Below, in pieces: positions 46,600 to 57,810 of a stretch of DNA of 64,000 nucleotides. The position numbers and the translations under genes were made by a program. Positions within the stretch are counted from its first letter, which is position 1; every line of letters begins with the position of its first letter. Location: assembly GCA_029747015.1 (NCBI GenBank), contig JAKOGI010001976.1, positions 62,001 to 126,000 on the forward strand. The letters are read 5' to 3'. Source of the DNA: Carnegiea gigantea (lineage: Eukaryota > Streptophyta > Magnoliopsida > Caryophyllales > Cactaceae). Below the pieces are notes generated by a model. That model was not told the DNA's origin. It made no database searches and saw only the letters and a list, made by a program, of their open reading frames with translations.

Positions 46600-47203
46600 T
46601 ACTTAAAAAATAGTCACAAAAGCAGTTATAAATTATTCTTCAATTTTCAAAATCGGTCACAAAAATGGTCACAACAAAGCATAATTTTCAACAATGTTAG
46701 TCATAAATGCGGTCACAAAGGACCGCAGTCACAATGTCAGTCACAAATATTTTTTGACCATACTAAAATTGGTCATAAACACGGCCACACGAATGGCACA
46801 TTTTCAACAAAATCAGTCACAAAATCAGTCGCAACACACTGCAGTCACAATCGCAGTCACAAATTATGTGACTCATATCAGTCACAAAATCGGTCACAAT
46901 TCATATTTAGTCACAAAGTTAGTCACAAGTCTGAGTTAAATTCTCACCGCGAAAGCCGTCTGGAAAATGGTGTGGAAGAAAAAGGTAGTCACAAATTCGG
47001 TCACAAATAGTGACCACACAATCGGTCACAAATTGCGTCTCAATTTGTGACTGAATCGGTCACAAATTCAATTTCCAATCAAGGGTTTTGTGACCGCAGG
47101 AATCGGCCACAAAGGCGGTCACAAGTGTCATTTGTGACCGATTTTTCATAATTTGTGACTGCTTTTTCGGTCACAAATAGGTGATTTTCTTGTATTAATA
47201 GTG
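46600..47203. repeat. CACTA-2 right subterminal array and terminus
   Basis: More than 20 copies of AGTCACAAA/GGTCACAAA occur in one orientation, then a few TTTGTGACCG in the other, ending TTTTCTTGTATTAATAGTG. The terminus has six extra bases between CTTGTA-like sequence and the final TAGTG compared with the left end. Confidence 0.8.
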
Positions 47204-48245
47204 ATCATGGTCCTTCCGACTATTTGACCCATGATTTGAATAAAAATAAATTTGATTAATTATTCTCATGATCAACAAAGTATGAAAAATTATTGACAGT
47301 AGCAACAAAATGATAGATAAGTCTTTGACCTTAATCTTGTCTCTTTGATATATAATATTTTATAAAAAAACAACAAAGAACAATGAAAAAAATAAAAAAA
47401 GAAGAAAAAGAGATTAGTAGTAGATGAAGAAACTTTAGTAGAATTTGAATTTGAGAAAACTTTTAACGCTCTTTTTCTAGGGGATACTACTAATTTATGA
47501 AGGCAATTATGATATATTATAGAAACATAGATAAACTATTTATATGTATTAATTTACCTATTAAATTCAAATTTAAATTTGCTAAAAGAACTAATTGTAT
47601 TATGTGATTTTTGAGTTCAAAATATAATTTCGAGTGAAATATAAATTGAATAGATCACTAAAATATTCTTTAATATCATGAATGTAAGTTACAAATGTGA
47701 AAAGAAATTAAATATTGTACCAACTTAAGGTAGTCATAAGCGAATTGAAACTCGCAATCGCATTAAGGTCCTAATTTATTTCATATTTTCTAAATTCAAT
47801 TATATGACATGCTTAAGTAATCAAGCTGTACAGTATGCCAAATAAGAAACCAAATCAGCATTCAAGTGTCAACTCATGATATATTCACTCAAAAATAAAC
47901 ATACAAAATCAAATATATGTAGATTTAGATGTCCAATATATGCTCCCCTCAAAAATAATGTCTAATATAAATCTTTTTTTTTCTTAGGTAACATCTAAAT
48001 CATTTCTTTGTTCTACATTTAAGTTTTTTAAGATAAAATTCAATTACTAATTAGTTATAACATATGAGAAAAGTTAACATTAAATTAAATTAAAATTCCA
48101 TTGATAACCTACATCCATCTTAATTACATGATAGAAGACATTTATATTGCTATCCTCTATGGCATTCTTCTCCTAAATGGTACCCTAGGTGGCATCTTAT
48201 GCGGCATCCGATGTGTCACTCATACATGAGTTCAGTCCAACTTTT
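47204..48245. other. No gene recognised; AT-rich intergenic DNA
   Basis: I see nothing coding and no clear repeat. Confidence 0.5.
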
Positions 48246-48246
48246 A

Positions 48247-48297
<51 letters not shown>

Positions 48298-48305
48298 CAT
48301 TATAT

Positions 48306-48347
<42 letters not shown>

Positions 48348-48433
48348 ATATATTATATATACATATATATAATATATATATATAATATATATCTATATAT
48401 ATATATATATATATATATCTTATATATATATAT

Positions 48434-48478
<45 letters not shown>

Positions 48479-48481
48479 TAT
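48246..48481. repeat. (AC)n and (AT)n compound microsatellite, about 235 bp
   Basis: A perfect AC run is followed by long imperfect TA repeats, capable of forming hairpins. Confidence 0.95.
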
Positions 48482-48540
48482 ATGACACTAGCAAGTAGCA
48501 AACATTGGAAGCAGTTTTTGTCTTTTAAGCCAAATGTAAC

Positions 48541-50890
48541 ACTAGACCTATTAGTTCGGGTGGGCAAATTAAATATAGGTAAGATGTATTCGACTTTGGA
48601 TAAATTATAGGTTGAATGTATCTTGAATTCGGGTAAAATACTGACGGGTGTATTTCGATTTTGCAGGTTGGGTTTTGAGCGCTTTTTTAGTGAATTATTT
48701 CTTTTTTTATCAAAATTAAAATTTCGGCATATTTATCACTTAAAATTGTCTGTATTTAATGAACAAGTATTGTAATTGTAATTTCTTAAAAGAATATCAA
48801 AAATATTCAAACTTTTTAATATGATATATGAGCATCATGTACGAGTGGACGATGAGTCACGTTTAAATGAATTGGTCCATATATTACAATATTAATAATG
48901 GGTCACGTCATTCATGGGCAGCCCATTTAAAGCATGTTAACAGGTCGAAAAGGTTCACCCATTAATAACCTATTTAATAAATCGTTGTTTTGTTAATTAA
49001 CCTACCATTACCTAATCAGGTATACTTTATTAGCGGATCAATCATAACACAAATACAAGTTGGTCTATTATCCAACACTGACATTAAGTTCGCGAGCAAC
49101 TAGAAGGAAACCAAACGAAGAATACTATAGACACACGTGATATACTAATTATTTATTAATTATAACATCAAAATTTTAAATTATTATTGAGTAATATTAT
49201 TTAAAATGTGATGAGACGTCTTCATTTCACTAAGAATATAATGATATGACGTGCACATTTTTAATACTTGTCTTATTCTAAATTAATTTTTTACAGACTA
49301 GATAGTTACTTCCTGTCCGCTTTCTAAAATTATTCCATTTATAAGTTGTATATGACATTATTTTATGGAAATGAATTTGAAAAAAAATGGGTACCTTCAT
49401 CTAATTTACGAAGGGATGCGATAATTGCATAATGTCTCTCTAAGCGATTCGTTATGATGTAAAACTATTATTGTTTAAGGGAAAAAACTATAAAAAATAA
49501 AAAATAAGGATATAATAATTGGGTTGAGCGGGCGGGTTTAGGTTTGGGTCGGATATGATCCAAAACTTCATGGGTTTTTCCAGATTCGGTTTATTTCGAA
49601 TTCAGGCCGAGAAAATTGTGTTCAAAACCCAAAGTTTTCAGGCAAGTTCCAGTTGGGTTTTCAAGTTAGGGCAGTTTTTACCATATTTATGTAACGCTAT
49701 TTACCTTCCTAATGTTGGTGTGCCAGAAGCGAAACTAGCCTCGTGGACAAATAAATATTTGTCAAGTCGTTGTTAGGTGGTCAGTAGCATTACTAGACCT
49801 TTCAGTTCAAAAGAACGGGTTAAATACAGGTCGGATATTTTCGGATTCAGATAAAACATGGATTAGGTGTATTTGGGTTTTGGATAAAATACGGCTCAGG
49901 TGTATTTTGGTTATATGGGGTTCGGGTCGACCCAAGAAGTTTTGAGCGCCTTTTCTAAGTTATTTCTTTTTTAAAAAAAATTAAAAATTCGGCGTATTTA
50001 AAACTAAAATTATTCGTATTTAATGAAAAAAAATTGCAATTTAGTTTCTTAAAAGAATATTAAAGATATTTAAACATTCCATTGTGATATATGTCATGTC
50101 ATGTATAGGGCAACCCATCTAGAGTAATGTTAATGGGTCGGAGCTATTTGGTCTGGTAATAGCCTATTTAATAATTCGATATTTTTGGTGATTAATATAT
50201 CATTCCCTAATCACGTACGCTTTATTAAGTGGGCTGATCGTAATGCGAACTTGGGCTGACTCATTGTCAAACACTAGCATCATCGTTTGAGACCAACTTA
50301 AATAGAAACCAAATGAAAGGATACTGTAGAAGCAAAAGGTATTATAATTGTCTTTAAATTATGACACCAACATTTTAGATTATTACAAAGTAGCATTATT
50401 TAAAAATATGATCAGACATATTCATTTCACTTAACATATAACTGTATGAACTACACGTATTTAACAGTTGTCTTATTCTAAATTAATTTTCCTAAGACTA
50501 AATAGTTATTTCACGTCATTTCATACCCATTTTTGAAAGTTTTCCATTTATAAGTTATGCACGCCGTTATTGTATGAGAATGAAGTCGGAAAAGAATGGT
50601 ATTATTGTTTAATCTATGAAGGGAAGTGATAATCATATAATGCCTCTCAAACCAATATAATGAATAATAGTTATTGTTAAGAGAGATAAGTTATAGAAAA
50701 ATCAAAAAATACAAGTAGAATATTCAAGCTGACTGGGTGGGTTCGAGCTCAGATTCTGGTCATGTTTCGCCCATAACTTTGCGGATTTTTTGGGTTCAGT
50801 TAATTTCAAGTTCAGGTTAAGAAAATCACGCTCAAAACCTAGAATTTTTGGGCAAGTTCAGACCGAGCTAGTTTTTGCCAAGTCTAAGTA
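48541..50890. repeat. Diverged tandem duplication, period about 1.25 kb
   Basis: Copy 1 (about 48541-49690) and copy 2 (about 49790-50890) align in order. Both start ACTAGACCTnTnAGTTC, then share GTGTATTTnGnTTT, TTTGAGCGC, TCTTAAAAGAATAT and TTGTCTTATTCTAAATTAAT. Both end with GGGTTGAGCGGGCGGGTTTnG- or TGACTGGGTGGGTTCG-like G-rich sequence. I see no coding signal. Confidence 0.7.
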
Positions 50891-51499
50891 TTACATTCGA
50901 TTATAAACATGTAAAAATTATTTTCAAAGTGCAAGGGTTTGAAGGATGTTTTCAAAATACATCAAGGTGATAGGTGTCATTATCTCAATTTAGTATTCTA
51001 ATGTAACTTTTTTTTGTGCAAAAGAGAGGTCAAGCCCCAAAAGATTTTATTAGATTATATACTATCTGGGGAACTTAGCTCCTACATTATCTGTGTATAT
51101 AATATCAAAAATATTCTTAAGAGGATGAATGAAAAAGCATAAAATAACACTCTAAATCGACATTCATGTTAGCCACAACATCAATCATTCGACTTGACTT
51201 ATGATAGCAATGAGAGATCAATAGTTGCCAAGTAGGGGACTCCATCAACTACTTTCATTATTGAATGGTGATTTCATGTCGAGCACTACAAACCATATTA
51301 CTCTTGAGAATGCCAACAACAGTTAGATAGTTTATCTTAACTAGTAATTTTTTATATCCCTTATCTCTAGCTAAGACCAACCCTCCATGAACAACTTTGA
51401 GCTCTACCCAGACAACCAAGCAACACCCCATATTTTCTGCAAAGCCACCTAGCCACTTACTTTTTCACCTCGAAAAATTCTACCTCCACTATCTCATCC
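50891..51499. other. No gene recognised
   Basis: Probably the border between the tandem repeat and the 3' end of the LINE. No poly-A tail marking the LINE end was found. Confidence 0.4.
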
Positions 51500-51559
51500 T
51501 GGGTTATGTTTTGATGTGCCATTTGTCTTCAGAGCTATCTAGAGAAGAGGGGGAGCCTC

Positions 51560-52816
51560 TTATCTAATAAGAGCTTTAGCTGTAATCTTCTCACAATGTG
51601 TCAACCAGAGTTCTTCATTATTTAGTGCTTTGATGGTCTCCATAAATTTGAATTGCATGAGACCAGCTTTATCATCAGAATTTTTGGTGAACCTATCAAA
51701 GCATAGGCTGTTTCTGCACTTCCACTTATACCACAAGATGACCATATTTTGATAACCAGTTATAATCTATTGGACTATGCTTTAGGTTACCTTTTACCCA
51801 TGAACCAACTATCGAAATCCAATGATGGTTCATGGTTTACTAATTATGAGTCTTCAAAGTAGTTCCAAACCCACTTGGTTTCTGCACAACAGCAAAGGAC
51901 ATGATTCACTTCTTCAAGAACACCATCACAAATACCACAATTAGGATTTGTAGTAAAATTCTTCTTTGCCTACTGAGATTGGTCATCAAGTGATTATGCA
52001 AGGCTAGGTAAACAAACAACTTAATGTGTTGTGTGCCTTTGGTCCTCCACAGCTCCTTCCGGATGCCATGAAACATCATATCACAATCTTCTAGCATTAT
52101 CATGAGCACTAACTTGATAAGGAAGGTGCCTTAACTTGTCTCCCTCCAAAAAGGCTTACCTTAAAGATAAATATCAAGAAAAACTCAGTGGCTACATGAA
52201 ATTTTAGTACCTCAATCGGTACATAATATGAGGACTCATCCCACAATTAACTTCTTCTATAAATCAAGTATTTGTTAACAAGCTTGGCTTACTCCAATAA
52301 GGATAGTTGGAGAGGTCCAAAAGAGGCATGTTTAAGGCCCTCTTATGAGTCCAAAAAAAGTCTTCCTCCTATTACCAATACCTTACATGGTGCTTCTTTA
52401 GATAATATGAGCACTCTCTTTGATATCTTTTTACTAATTTGAGCCATACATTATATATAGTCATGAACATGTGAAGATCGTATATCCCTTTAAAGTATTT
52501 AGACAGTAAAATCTAGACTACACAGATTCGGGTTCTTGCAAATCCCTCCATCCTAGCTTGGCCATTGAGACAGAATTTAAGGTTCTTATGGGTCTTAAGT
52601 TGAACCCACCTACTAAGACTGGCTTGGTGACAATCGTCTAAGCAACAATATAAGGTCTCCTTTCACTAATCATTTCTACCTATATGAAATGTTTGGTCTT
52701 GTGATCAATTTCATCACAAATCGATTTTAAAAGCCTGTAAGTTTGCAAAGCGATAGCATAGCCTAGGATGTTAGAGAAGGTGGACTCAGTAAGGCTACCC
52801 TCCCAGCTAAAGAAAG
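51560..52816 (-). pseudogene. LINE ORF2 C-terminal part
   Basis: Directly left of the Copia, the minus strand reads LSLAGRVALLS, then frames with MKLITRPNIS, LVGGFNLRPIRTLNSVSMAK and LGWRDLQEPES. These are the thumb and connection sequences of plant LINE reverse transcriptases. Further on, 52109-51906 gives LWRTKGTQHIKLFVYLALHN and CGICDGVLEEVNHVLCCC, a zf-RVT-type region. The last part (51745-51560) is the usual WKxRN-like tail. Many stops interrupt. Confidence 0.75.
52812..52816. repeat. Left target-site duplication GAAAG of Copia-2
   Basis: It is repeated at 57811-57815 on the other side of the element. Confidence 0.85.
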
Positions 52817-53292
52817 TGTTAGGAATAAATGAGCAATGTATAGTGAAAGGGAGAAAGTATGTAACTTTGATAAACACAAAATTAAAATAAGAAAAATAAA
52901 AAATCAATGACACCTAAAATTATATGGAGAACCCTAATCGGGAAAAACCACGGGCAGTCACGAGCCACAGGAAATCCACTATAATATGGAGTGAATACAA
53001 ATGATCTCAACAACAACGAATGAAAAGAGATTGGCCTGAGAATAAAATTTTCACACCAAAACTCTCTCAACCTAGGCTAGAAACATGGAACAGATGAAAT
53101 AATATTTGTGTGGAAACTATAACTCTCTCATGCCTCTCAAAAACTGACAAAAGACCCCTTTAGATAAGATGGCTCAACAGCATCCAAAAACCCTACAAAA
53201 GATCTTGGCCCTTGATCTATCCTTGGGCTCCAAGCATGCACTTCCTAAAAAGGAAATTAGGATTGGCAAGAAATTTTGGGCCACGCCAAAAA
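52817..53292 (-). repeat. 3' LTR of Copia-2
   Basis: It is homologous to 57332-57810: both start TGTTAGGAATAAATGAGCAA and share AAATCCACTATAATA and AAATTTTGGGCCAC. The purine-rich GGTGGAGATT precedes it on the minus strand. Confidence 0.85.
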
Positions 53293-53369
53293 ATCTCCAC
53301 CTTTGACCAAAATCTAAACAACTATACTTGACATTGCCTAAGCACCACGAATGGAAAAATCCCCAACGG

Positions 53370-56300
53370 GCAATTATGTGATGTAAACACCAATAAAGTC
53401 TAAGCAATGCTCGAACTTAACTATAAAGAGTGGCTTAGTAAGCTTGTCTGCAAGATTCTCAAAAGTGTGAATTTTCTCACCACAATCTCTCTTGCAATAA
53501 TAGTATCTATGACATAGTGGTACTTGACAATAATATGCTTGGTTTCCAAGAGACAATAACAATAACATCTTGTGAAACACCAAGCTTAGTAACATGGCCT
53601 CGTAACCAAGTAGCTCCCTTCATGCCTTTAGTAACAGCAGCATACTTGGTGTTGAAAAAGCTAGAATAAACAGAAGGGATGCTTTCCAAGAGATAGCACC
53701 CGTACAAAGAGTAAAGACATAGCTAGAAATAGATCTCATTCTATCTAGATCACCACCATAATCAGAATCAGCGAACCCTGCGACATTATAAGTTGCAATC
53801 TTGTACATGTCATACACCAAACATCAATCAACAGCACCCTTTATGTAATGAAGAACCCATTTCATTGCCTTCTAATGATCCTTACGAGGAATATGCATAT
53901 ATCGGCTTACAAGACTAATCGTATAAAATAGATTAGGTCCAGTGGATATCATAACATACATAAGACTACAAATAATACTAGAATAAGGCACATTAGACAT
54001 TTTCTTAATGTCCTCCTTAAATCGTGGAAAAGATTTGAAAGACAATTTGAAGTGTGCAGTAAGAGGAATAGACATAGGTTTGTAATTATCCATGTTGAGT
54101 CTATCAAGAACTTTCTCAAGGTATTTTCTTTGAGAAGTAAAGCTTGCTGGCCTTTTGATCCCATCAAATCTCCTCGCCAAGAATCTTCTCTGCTGCACTA
54201 AGATCCTTCATTTCAAACTCATCACCAAGCTGAGATTTCAACTTGTTGAAGGAGGACTTATCCTTAGAAGTCACTGGCATATCATCAATATATAACAATA
54301 AGAAAACGAAGGAACTGCCAAAAAATTGTTGAAAATATACACAACTATCACATTAACAGCATGTGTAGCCTTGCCCAATCATAAAATAATCAAACTTCTT
54401 GTACCACCACCTAGGAGCTTGCTTAACTTCATATAAGGCCTTCTTCAATCAACACACATAATATTCCTTGACAGGGACAACAAATCCCTTAAGTTACCTC
54501 ATGTAAATCTCTTCCTCCAACTCACCATAAAGGAAGGCAATTTTAATATCAACTGCTCTAACTCCAACTCAAACAAAGCAACAAAAGCGGACAGCACTCT
54601 AATAGAGGTATGATGAACAACAGGAGAGAAAACCTCATTAAAGTGAATGTCTTCCTTATGATTGCAGCCACATACAACCAACTGTGCTTTCCACCTTGCA
54701 TCTTCAACCCTGGCATGCCTTTTTTATACTTGTAGGTCCATTTGTTAGTTAAGGCATGTTGATCTTTAGGTAGCTCACAAAGATCCCATGTCATATTCTT
54801 ATGTAAACTGTCCATCTCTTCTTCCATAGCTAAGAGCTAATTGGAGGAATTAGTGGCAGGAGATGGCTTCAGAATAAGAAGAAGGTTCAATACCTTCGAG
54901 AATCTCTTGTGCAATTGTGAGAGCGTAAGCAATCAACCCACCATCTTCATCACTAGCATATCGAGCAGGTCTTCTAATAACTCTTTGTGGTCTATCACAA
55001 GCTGTAGAATAATCATTCTCTACCTGAGGCTTATTAGGACTTGATGTACCAGAACTAGGGACTTTAGGTTGAACATCGCCGCTAGACTAAGTAATGGAAC
55101 CATCTTGAGGGGGCATTAGCATTGACCTCTAACTCCACCTTCTCATTGGCATTTTGTTGATCACTACACCGGAAGAGTAAACAAAAGTCTCTGTCCTAGA
55201 AGATACCATTACAGTTTCATTAAAGGTTACATCCCTACTTTGAATAATTTTCTTAGATCCAAACACTGTAACCTGTATCCCTTACACTTAGATGCATAAC
55301 TAAGAAACATGCATTTAACAACCTTAGGAGTCAACTTCTCATTAATCATATGGGCATAAACATGACATCTAAAAGTTCTCAACAAGAGAATAATCAACTA
55401 GATTACCTAGCCAAACTTCTTATGGGATTTGAAAATCTCTGGACAAATGTGGAGAATAGTTAACAAGATAGCATGCTGTTGAAATAGCCTCATCACGACG
55501 ATCTCACAACCCAACATTTGGGAGCATATAATGAGCCCTTCCTAGAAGAGTTTGGTTAATAGGTTCTATAATTCCATTCTATTAGGGCTTCTAAACATGC
55601 GTCTTGTGCCTAGCAATGCCACTAACGATGCAAAACTTATTGAATCAGATTCACAAAATTCAAGACCACCACCAGTCGTGAGCTTTTTGATCTTCATATC
55701 AATTTGGTTCTCAACTAGGGCCTTAAAATTCTACAACATGGGAAATGCTGCATTTTTTTTTTTTTTGTCTCAACAAGTAAACCCAGAATATACAAGAAAA
55801 TTCATCAACAAACGTCAACATGTAGTGCTTACCTCCAAGAGAAGGAACCTTTGAGGGAGCCCGCAAATCAAAATCTATATAATGAAGAATCCCCTTAGAG
55901 TGGTGTTTAGCTATAGAGGAACTGACTATGTTTTGTTTTGTGAATATATAAGGATCATAAAAAAACCTTACCTATACCTTTGCTACCAAGAAGGCCTCTC
56001 TTACCCAGAATGGTCATGTATTTCTCACTCTAGTGACCCCAACCTACATGCCATAGGTGAGGGAGATCATCATCAAATAAGGATATAGAAATTGCTGCAA
56101 AAACTGCAATAGTTGGACCTTGTAAAATATAGAGGCTGCCTTGCCGCCTACCCTTCATTAGAACTAGAGCACCCTTAGATACCTTCTAGAATCCAACTTC
56201 TGCTGATATCTACACCCATTGGATTCAAGGGTTCCTAAAAAGATGAGATTACAAGTTACGTCAGGAATGTAGCAAACTTTAGTCAAAGTTCTGACAACAC

Positions 56301-57300
56301 CATCATGGGTCTTGATCTATATAGTACTAATCCCAATAACATTACACTGGGTATCGTTGCCTGTAAGGACAATACCCAAATTAAGACGCTTAAATGTTTA
56401 AGACCATTTCCTATGCAGACACATACAATATGTAGAACCAAAATCTAAAACCCACTTAGTAGAGTTCCTCTTTTCAGAGGTAGAAAAAAGTAACACATCA
56501 CCATTAGACTCAAACTCAACAAAATCAGCTTTAGCAGATTTCTGAGATTGTTTATTCTTTTTGTCTCTCTCCTTTTTATTTTTGTACTTGTAGCAATCAA
56601 CGATCAGATGCCCTAGCTTCTTACAGACTTGACATGTTTTGTTGGTTTTACATCCCCTAGATTTGTTATCTAGAATTTTTCTTACTATTATTTCCCTTTT
56701 TAAAGGATCTACCCCTCATAGACAAGCATTCTACTTTATCTTTAGAAAGCACTTTAAGATCAATTTTTCTTTGGATAGCAAGTGAGATTTAACATCCTCA
56801 AACACTATATAACAAAATCTCCTTAAAGTGCCTATAGGATAGGGGCAAAGAGATAACCCCCCCCAAAAAGCCTTATCCTCATCTTCAATTTTAACATCAA
56901 GGTCTTCTAGATCAATAAGAATTGAATTAAACTCATCAAGGTGAGTTTGTAAAGGAGTATCTTTGGCCATCTAGATTATGTACAACTATTCCTTGAGATA
57001 AAGTTTGTTGGAAAAACTTTTCGTCATGTAGAACTAGCCTAATCTCAACCACAAATTTGTAGTAGTAGTCTTATTAATCACCTCACAAAGAGCTTGAGGT
57101 GTCAAACACAACTGAATTATCGAAATTGCCTTCTTATCGAGTCCCTCCCACTGCTCATCTATCATTGATATAGGCTTCTTAGCCTTCACTGTAAGAACCT
57201 CCATCACTCTATTTTGTGTAAGAACAATAGTCATGGAACCATCCAGTTTCTAAAGTTAATCTTGCCATTGAACTTCTGAATATCAAACTTAAGGACTGCA
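53370..57300 (-). pseudogene. Copia-2 gag-pol polyprotein remnant
   Basis: Gag parts lie at 57234-56731 (AKKPISMIDEQWEGLDKKAI, TPLQTHLDEFNSILIDLED) with an intact knuckle CQVCKKLGHLIVDC at 56634-56593. The protease site reads WVLDFGST where family members have DSG, so the catalytic triplet is changed. MGND-like and [20 protein letters not shown] follow. Integrase is in fragments (about 56080-55300). Reverse transcriptase starts near 54827 (MDSLHKNMTWDLCELPKDQ), with the palm in pieces at 54681-53872 and SYSSIICSLMYVM-like sequence. RNase H is at 53820-53390 (GFADSDYGGDLDRMRSISSY). Many stops and shifts make it non-functional. Confidence 0.8.
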
Positions 57301-57317
57301 GACACCTTTAATTTGAT

Positions 57318-57329
57318 GCCCTCATACCA
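57318..57329 (-). other. Primer binding site of Copia-2, mutated
   Basis: The minus strand reads TGGTATGAGGGC, two changes from TGGTATCAGAGC, two bases inside the 5' LTR end. Confidence 0.75.
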
Positions 57330-57331
57330 CT

Positions 57332-57810
57332 TGTTAGGAATAAATGAGCAACGTATGGCAAAATTAAGAAAGGATGTTCACTTTGATAAATAGAAAAATA
57401 AACAAGAAAAATAATAAGTCAATGACACCAAAAATTACATTAAAGACCCAAATTAGAAAAACTATGGGCGGCGACGAGATGAAGGAAATCCACTATAATA
57501 GGGAGTGACTAACAAATGCTCTCAAGAACAAGGACTGAAAAGAGGTCAACTTGATAATAAAATTCTTACACCAAGACTCTCTCAACCTAAGCTAGAATAG
57601 TGGAATAGATGAGAGAATATTTGTGTGAAACCTAAAATTCTCTCGTGCCTCTAAAAAATCTCACAAAATACCCCTTTAAATAAGATGGCTCAAAAACATC
57701 TTTAAAAGCCCTAGAAAAGGTCTCAGTTGTTGATCTTGCCTTGGCCTCAAAGCACACCCCTCATAAAAAGGAAATTAGAGTTAGCAAGAAATTTTGGGCC
57801 ACAACTAATA
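57332..57810 (-). repeat. 5' LTR of Copia-2
   Basis: It starts TGTTAGGAATAAATGAGCAA and ends at 57810 just before GAAAG. On the minus strand its start reads TATTAG, presumably a mutated TGTTGG. Confidence 0.85.

Larger units (their letters stand above)
38999..47203 (+). mobile_element. CACTA-2: En/Spm-type transposon with TNPA-like gene and captured exons
   Basis: The left end CACTACAAGAAATAC (38999) faces the right end at 47203, which on the minus strand reads CACTATTAATACAAGAAAATC. Both flanks carry arrays of TTTGTGACCG/AGTCACAAA words (38999-39300 and 46600-47190). Inside are a GC-rich segment, two host-like exons, long microsatellites and a Ptta/En/Spm (Transposase_24) gene at 43978-46347. 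No tnp2 transposase is visible, so it depends on another element. The 3-bp flanks are ATT and ATC, so the duplication is imperfect. Confidence 0.75.
52817..57810 (-). mobile_element. Copia-2: complete but decayed Copia element nested in the LINE
   Basis: LTRs lie at 52817-53292 (3' LTR) and 57332-57810 (5' LTR), with GAAAG duplications on both sides. The minus-strand order is gag, protease, integrase, reverse transcriptase and RNase H, the Copia order. The TG starts of both LTRs are mutated (TA and TT at the minus-strand start). Removing the element and one GAAAG restores the LINE codons KSLSLAGRVA exactly. Confidence 0.9.

Noticed and set aside
46567..47010. 147-codon frame rich in SQNRSHK-type repeats
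   Set aside because: It translates the CACTA-2 subterminal repeat array and is not a protein-coding gene.
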